Assembly (NCBI GenBank): GCA_022825855.1
Contig: JAJDWB010000007.1
Coordinates: 124,001 to 188,000, forward strand
Source: Dehalococcoidia bacterium
Lineage (GTDB): Bacteria; Chloroflexota; Dehalococcoidia; Bin125
Direction: 5' to 3'
DNA: 64,000 bases
The position numbers were made by a program, and so were the translations under genes. Positions within the stretch are counted from its first letter, which is position 1. Every line of letters begins with the position of its first letter. A model generated the notes under the pieces. That model saw only the letters and a program-made list of their open reading frames with translations. It made no database searches and was not told the DNA's origin. Below, piece by piece: positions 61,451 through 64,000 of this stretch.

Positions 61451-61590
61451 GAATCTGGCTGGATTTTGGTCTGGCGATGTCAGATTTGGTCAGATTTGGG
61501 TGGATGAGGGTGGATTTGGGTGGGTGAGGGTGAGTTTTGTCGAGTTTTGGGAGGGTTTTGTGGGTTTCTGTTGGGGGCTTGGGGGTTTTG
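61451..61590 (-). repeat. 10-nt periodic repeat array (copy 5, GTCAGATTTG type)
   Basis: Homologous to 55741-55830: both read GGTCTGG, then GTCAGATTTGGTCAGATTTG, then G/T-rich 10-base blocks such as TGGATGAGGG, TGGATTTGGG, TGGGTGAGGG. On the minus strand, sense for the lipoprotein gene, I count 63 C and only 5 G from 61481 to 61610. Confidence 0.78.
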
Positions 61591-61611
61591 GGTTGGTTGG
61601 TGGTGGTGTTG

Positions 61612-61627
61612 GTACGTTAATTCTACT
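61612..61627 (-). promoter_or_regulatory. Conserved leader box with TAGAAT -10 (copy 3)
   Basis: Minus strand AGTAGAATTAACGTAC; TAGAAT is 61620-61625. It is about 300 bp upstream of the lipoprotein start, in the same order as the 55k copy: box, C-rich leader, repeat, gene. Confidence 0.6.
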
Positions 61628-61686
61628 CTGATTGCCGGAGGGGTGGTTACTCCTCGTCGGCGTACTGGTTGTAGCCGAGGCCGCGG

Positions 61687-61887
61687 ACGATTCGGATCGG
61701 CGATCGGGAGATGTCGACCGACTGCATCGTCGTGCCGGAGCAGGCCGAGGCGCTGGTCGGGCAGGTCGTGATGGAGACACTGGACCTGGTCGCGGACCCG
61801 CTGAATCAGACGCTGGGTCCGAGGCCGGAATCGCCGGATCGGCCGTTGTTGCGGGTGTTGGGGGGCGGACTGCTTCCGGGCCTCTAG
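61687..61887 (+). pseudogene. Truncated duplicate of the clan AA aspartic protease gene
   Basis: Bases 61687-61863 match 56221-56397 (the last 57 codons of the protease), near-identical over the last 110 bp; ESPDRPLLRV is shared. The N-terminal half with the Asp-Thr-Gly active site is gone, an in-frame TAG lies just upstream near 61672, and the original TAG stop has become TTG, so the frame reads on to a TAG at 61887. The leader region upstream is also duplicated from 55741-55930. Confidence 0.85.
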
Positions 61888-61917
61888 CTCTACTTGCGAG
61901 TCACAGCAACCGCGTCC

Positions 61918-62994
61918 CTAATGCAGTGCGGCGTTATCTTCGAAGCGTACCAACTCCAAGTGCCTGCTTCGCAAGAATGATGCAAGTGCTGTTGAGTAAC
62001 TGGCATCAGGTGACAGTGTTACGACGCGGGACAGCTCTTTGCCTGCATTTGACAGCTGCACTCCTGTTATCCGCAATTGTGCGTCCGCCGTATCCTCCTT
62101 GAGAGACTTCAAGTACCATGCTTGATCCGCATACTCGATCGCCATAGCGTGACGCACTGCGTGGGCCAGTACCTCGATATTGACGCCTTGATTGGACTTT
62201 GCCAAGCCGTTGAGAACATTGACGAAGGGACCATACTCCATATAGGAGTTGTATGCAGGTGTGATCAAGCCGTGCTCTTGTAGGCGGTTCAAAGCGTTGT
62301 AGGGGAGTCCATACTCAGCCAGCTCGTTCCCATCAGAGTAGTCACGCAAAAGCACGACTCTCGCATCGTGGACAATGGACTCGTTAACCACATAGAACAG
62401 CGAGAGCGAGCACATTTTCTCGAACAACTGCGCGGTATTGTGGTCTAGGTCTCGCAAGATTCCAAGGGTGTGCAGAGAGGTTGTGCCCTGACGCTCAATC
62501 TCGCCGGCAAGAACCTTAGCCCAAAGAGACTGCATTTCATCGGTAGACACGTCCTGGATGTACTCAAAGAACCGAGCAGTCCAATCGTGGTCCGGCTCTT
62601 CGTCCGGTACCTCAGCGTCGTCTAGCTCGGCGGCGGCTGCATTCACAATCGTCTCGATATTAGCCTGCCGCTTCAGCGCGCGAAAACGCACGCTTTGTTC
62701 GACTCGTTCTGCAAAGTCAACGTCCGCCTCGATACCCAGGCCCGCAGCCTGTAGGTTTTGATGAGCATCGATCTGTGCCTCGGCGATTTCTCTTATCGCA
62801 TTTGACTGGGCTTCCGCCTCAATCTCCATTACCCTCGCGGAGGTCTCTGCCTCTGCGAGCCTCGCCGCGCCTTCCCGCCTAGCGAGCCAAGTAGGGAAGA
62901 GGAACCGCACAGGATCGGCTCCGATTCCGCTCGCGGTAAACTGAGCAAGCTTGATGAGGCCAAGGATTTGGCCCACGGTAGCTGGATCAGGCAT
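61918..62994 (-). CDS. DUF2806-like protein
   Basis: 358 residues from the ATG at 62994, preceded by GGGGAGAG; the frame opens 17 codons earlier. The N-terminal part is hydrophobic near residues 10-35 and then rich in Ala/Glu helices (REGAARLAEAETSARVMEIEAEAQ). The central FEYIQDVSTDEMQSLWAKVLAGEI and TLGILRDLDHNTAQLFEKM stretches match the pattern of DUF2806. Codons are clearly less GC-rich than in the rest of the window. Possible membrane association. Function unknown; divergent from the nuclease gene. Confidence 0.75.
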   Translation of the reverse strand: MPDPATVGQILGLIKLAQFTASGIGADPVRFLFPTWLARREGAARLAEAETSARVMEIEAEAQSNAIREIAEAQIDAHQNLQAAGLGIEADVDFAERVEQSVRFRALKRQANIETIVNAAAAELDDAEVPDEEPDHDWTARFFEYIQDVSTDEMQSLWAKVLAGEIERQGTTSLHTLGILRDLDHNTAQLFEKMCSLSLFYVVNESIVHDARVVLLRDYSDGNELAEYGLPYNALNRLQEHGLITPAYNSYMEYGPFVNVLNGLAKSNQGVNIEVLAHAVRHAMAIEYADQAWYLKSLKEDTADAQLRITGVQLSNAGKELSRVVTLSPDASYSTALASFLRSRHLELVRFEDNAALH

Positions 62995-63306
62995 CGTTGG
63001 ATTCTCTCCCCTCAATCGCACGTTAGTACAGTGTATCAGAAACACTCGCGCATCTAGGAAGGCCCCGGTAGGACCGCCTTGGTCGGTGGTGAGCGATCAT
63101 AGCCGGCGACTCAAGCCCGTGGCGTCGAACCTACCCGCTTCAGCAACTCCTCCAGCAACGGCCCTGGGACACCCTACCGATCGCCCTCATTCGGCACTGT
63201 CCCAAGCACCCTCCGGGCCCGATCTTGGGCTACCGCTAGACTGGGATGCAGTTCAGTCGTGCCACCATGCCAGTCACATTGGCGGGAGTCCAGATAGGGA
63301 CTGCAG
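62995..63306. other. 312-bp divergent intergenic region
   Basis: Between the DUF2806-like and nuclease genes. On the minus strand there are AT-rich words TGATACACT and GTACTAACG that could be -10 elements for the former. On the plus strand AGGGAC lies 8 bases before the nuclease ATG. No other feature seen. Confidence 0.4.
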
Positions 63307-64000
63307 ATGACGTTCGACTCCGTCGACACACTCCAGCGCACTCTCGCCGATCAAGTGTTTCACTACGCCGCTGACAGGAAGAAGGCCGCCGGCCGAGCGC
63401 TAGGTACGCTCGTTGAGATCATCGCCTTTCACACCCTCGTGGCATGGAACCTACGCGATCATGTTGTCATCGAACGTCGGATAGCTGAGTTTGGGAACCC
63501 CAGCATCCTGCACAACGTCGAATTCTCACTGCATCCAGTACAGGGTCGTCAGAACTTCTCGGCTGCTGCTCTCACACTACCAATCACTCCAGCCAAGATA
63601 AGGAAACAGTTCCCTTCCTTAGACATAGACTCCAAGAAGTCAATACCACTACTGAGCAGTGATGGCGTAAAGCGGAACGCCGCTGTCTTGAACGAAGATG
63701 ACTCCGGCCTCACTGTGGCAAACTTAGATGTCCCTGAAACTCCCGGCGCTCGATTGGCTATCTCCCACCTGGACTCCCACCCTTTCGCGATGGTTGAATG
63801 CAAACGCGTTGGCGTAGAGGAAGGTCAGCGGAAGGGACCTCAGACAATAGAGAAGGCAAAGCAGGGTGCGTACGTCGCGAACACTGTCTCTTCACTACAG
63901 CGAGTACGCCTACGAAGCGGCAGCTATCAGGGCATGTTGGAACTGGACGATGGCACCTTTCTGACCGGGCCCTATGAGGAAGTGCGGCGGCAGATCATTG
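63307..64000 (+). CDS. PD-(D/E)XK nuclease, probable restriction endonuclease (3' cut by window)
   Basis: At least 231 residues, open to the window end. Starts MTFDSVDTLQRTLADQVFHY. The motif HLDSHPFAMVECKRVGVEEG has Asp 156 and Glu 164-Cys-Lys 166, the D-(X)n-ExK set, followed by a Lys/Gln-rich KGPQTIEKAKQGAYVAN helix; Glu 37 in the first helix (TLVEIIAF) fits the same fold. Codons include CTA, TTA and ATA, rare elsewhere in the window. No methyltransferase gene lies next to it here. Restriction function is inferred. Confidence 0.62.
   Translation, partial: MTFDSVDTLQRTLADQVFHYAADRKKAAGRALGTLVEIIAFHTLVAWNLRDHVVIERRIAEFGNPSILHNVEFSLHPVQGRQNFSAAALTLPITPAKIRKQFPSLDIDSKKSIPLLSSDGVKRNAAVLNEDDSGLTVANLDVPETPGARLAISHLDSHPFAMVECKRVGVEEGQRKGPQTIEKAKQGAYVANTVSSLQRVRLRSGSYQGMLELDDGTFLTGPYEEVRRQII

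Overview
The window is a GC-rich (roughly 65 percent by eye), gene-dense bacterial chromosome segment. The best guess is a Chloroflexota lineage of the Dehalococcoidia/SAR202 or Thermomicrobia type. The grounds are a split b6/subunit-IV cytochrome bc operon, a MoxR-DUF58-DUF4129 cluster, several SDRs, CaiB-type CoA transferases, epoxide hydrolases, and an actinobacterial-style CysO/CysM sulfur system. Actinobacteriota is the main alternative. The assignment rests on gene content only.

Layout. 0-7.9 kb: flotillin 3' end, MBL hydrolase, CinA, MoxR-DUF58-DUF4129 membrane operon, polytopic membrane protein. 8-16 kb: catabolic block with two tandem SDR pairs, a 2x[4Fe-4S] ferredoxin, a two-subunit CoA transferase, a CaiB-type CoA transferase and an acyl-CoA dehydrogenase-like flavoprotein. 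16.4-29.1 kb: purL-purQ, 7TM-HD phosphodiesterase, YqeY, a pair of tiny zinc-ribbon-like paralogues, a cytochrome bc respiratory operon (small TM protein, b6, subunit IV, Rieske, cytochrome c), purM-purF. 29.2-33.1 kb: CoA-binding protein, membrane proteins, and a tightly overlapping operon MT-A70 methyltransferase - JAMM protease - folP - folK. 33.4-39.6 kb: sulfur cluster (rhodanese, cysM, CysO-like carrier, carrier-E1 fusion, cysK, Rrf2 regulator, divergent APS reductase). 39.5-49.1 kb: glutaredoxin-like protein, lgt, resB, two threonine-synthase-family genes flanking three tandem epoxide hydrolases, and a NIL-domain gene. 49.2-54.3 kb: Uma2-like protein, Mo-cofactor oxidoreductase, lspA-rluD, gltX followed by tRNA-Gln and tRNA-Glu. 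54.7-64 kb: accessory end with an eroded CoA transferase, an aspartic protease and its truncated duplicate, a large secreted subtilase, a haem/cobalamin-type binding lipoprotein, GC-rich palindromic repeats, and a lower-GC edge carrying a DUF2806-like gene and a PD-(D/E)XK nuclease cut by the window end.

How genes work together. APS reductase supplies reduced sulfur. The carrier/E1/CysM/JAMM set looks like a thiocarboxylate route to cysteine parallel to CysK, under an Rrf2 repressor. The bc operon encodes a complete quinol:cytochrome c module. ResB and Lgt/LspA serve cytochrome c and lipoprotein maturation.

The most unusual signals are two. (1) A family of intergenic leaders with 10-nt periodic repeats and strong C-over-G bias on the sense strand; three share a 16-bp promoter-like box, and they look like Rho-type attenuators. 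(2) The ubiquitin-like sulfur-carrier system, with a fused carrier-E1 protein and a carrier whose Gly-Gly is not terminal.
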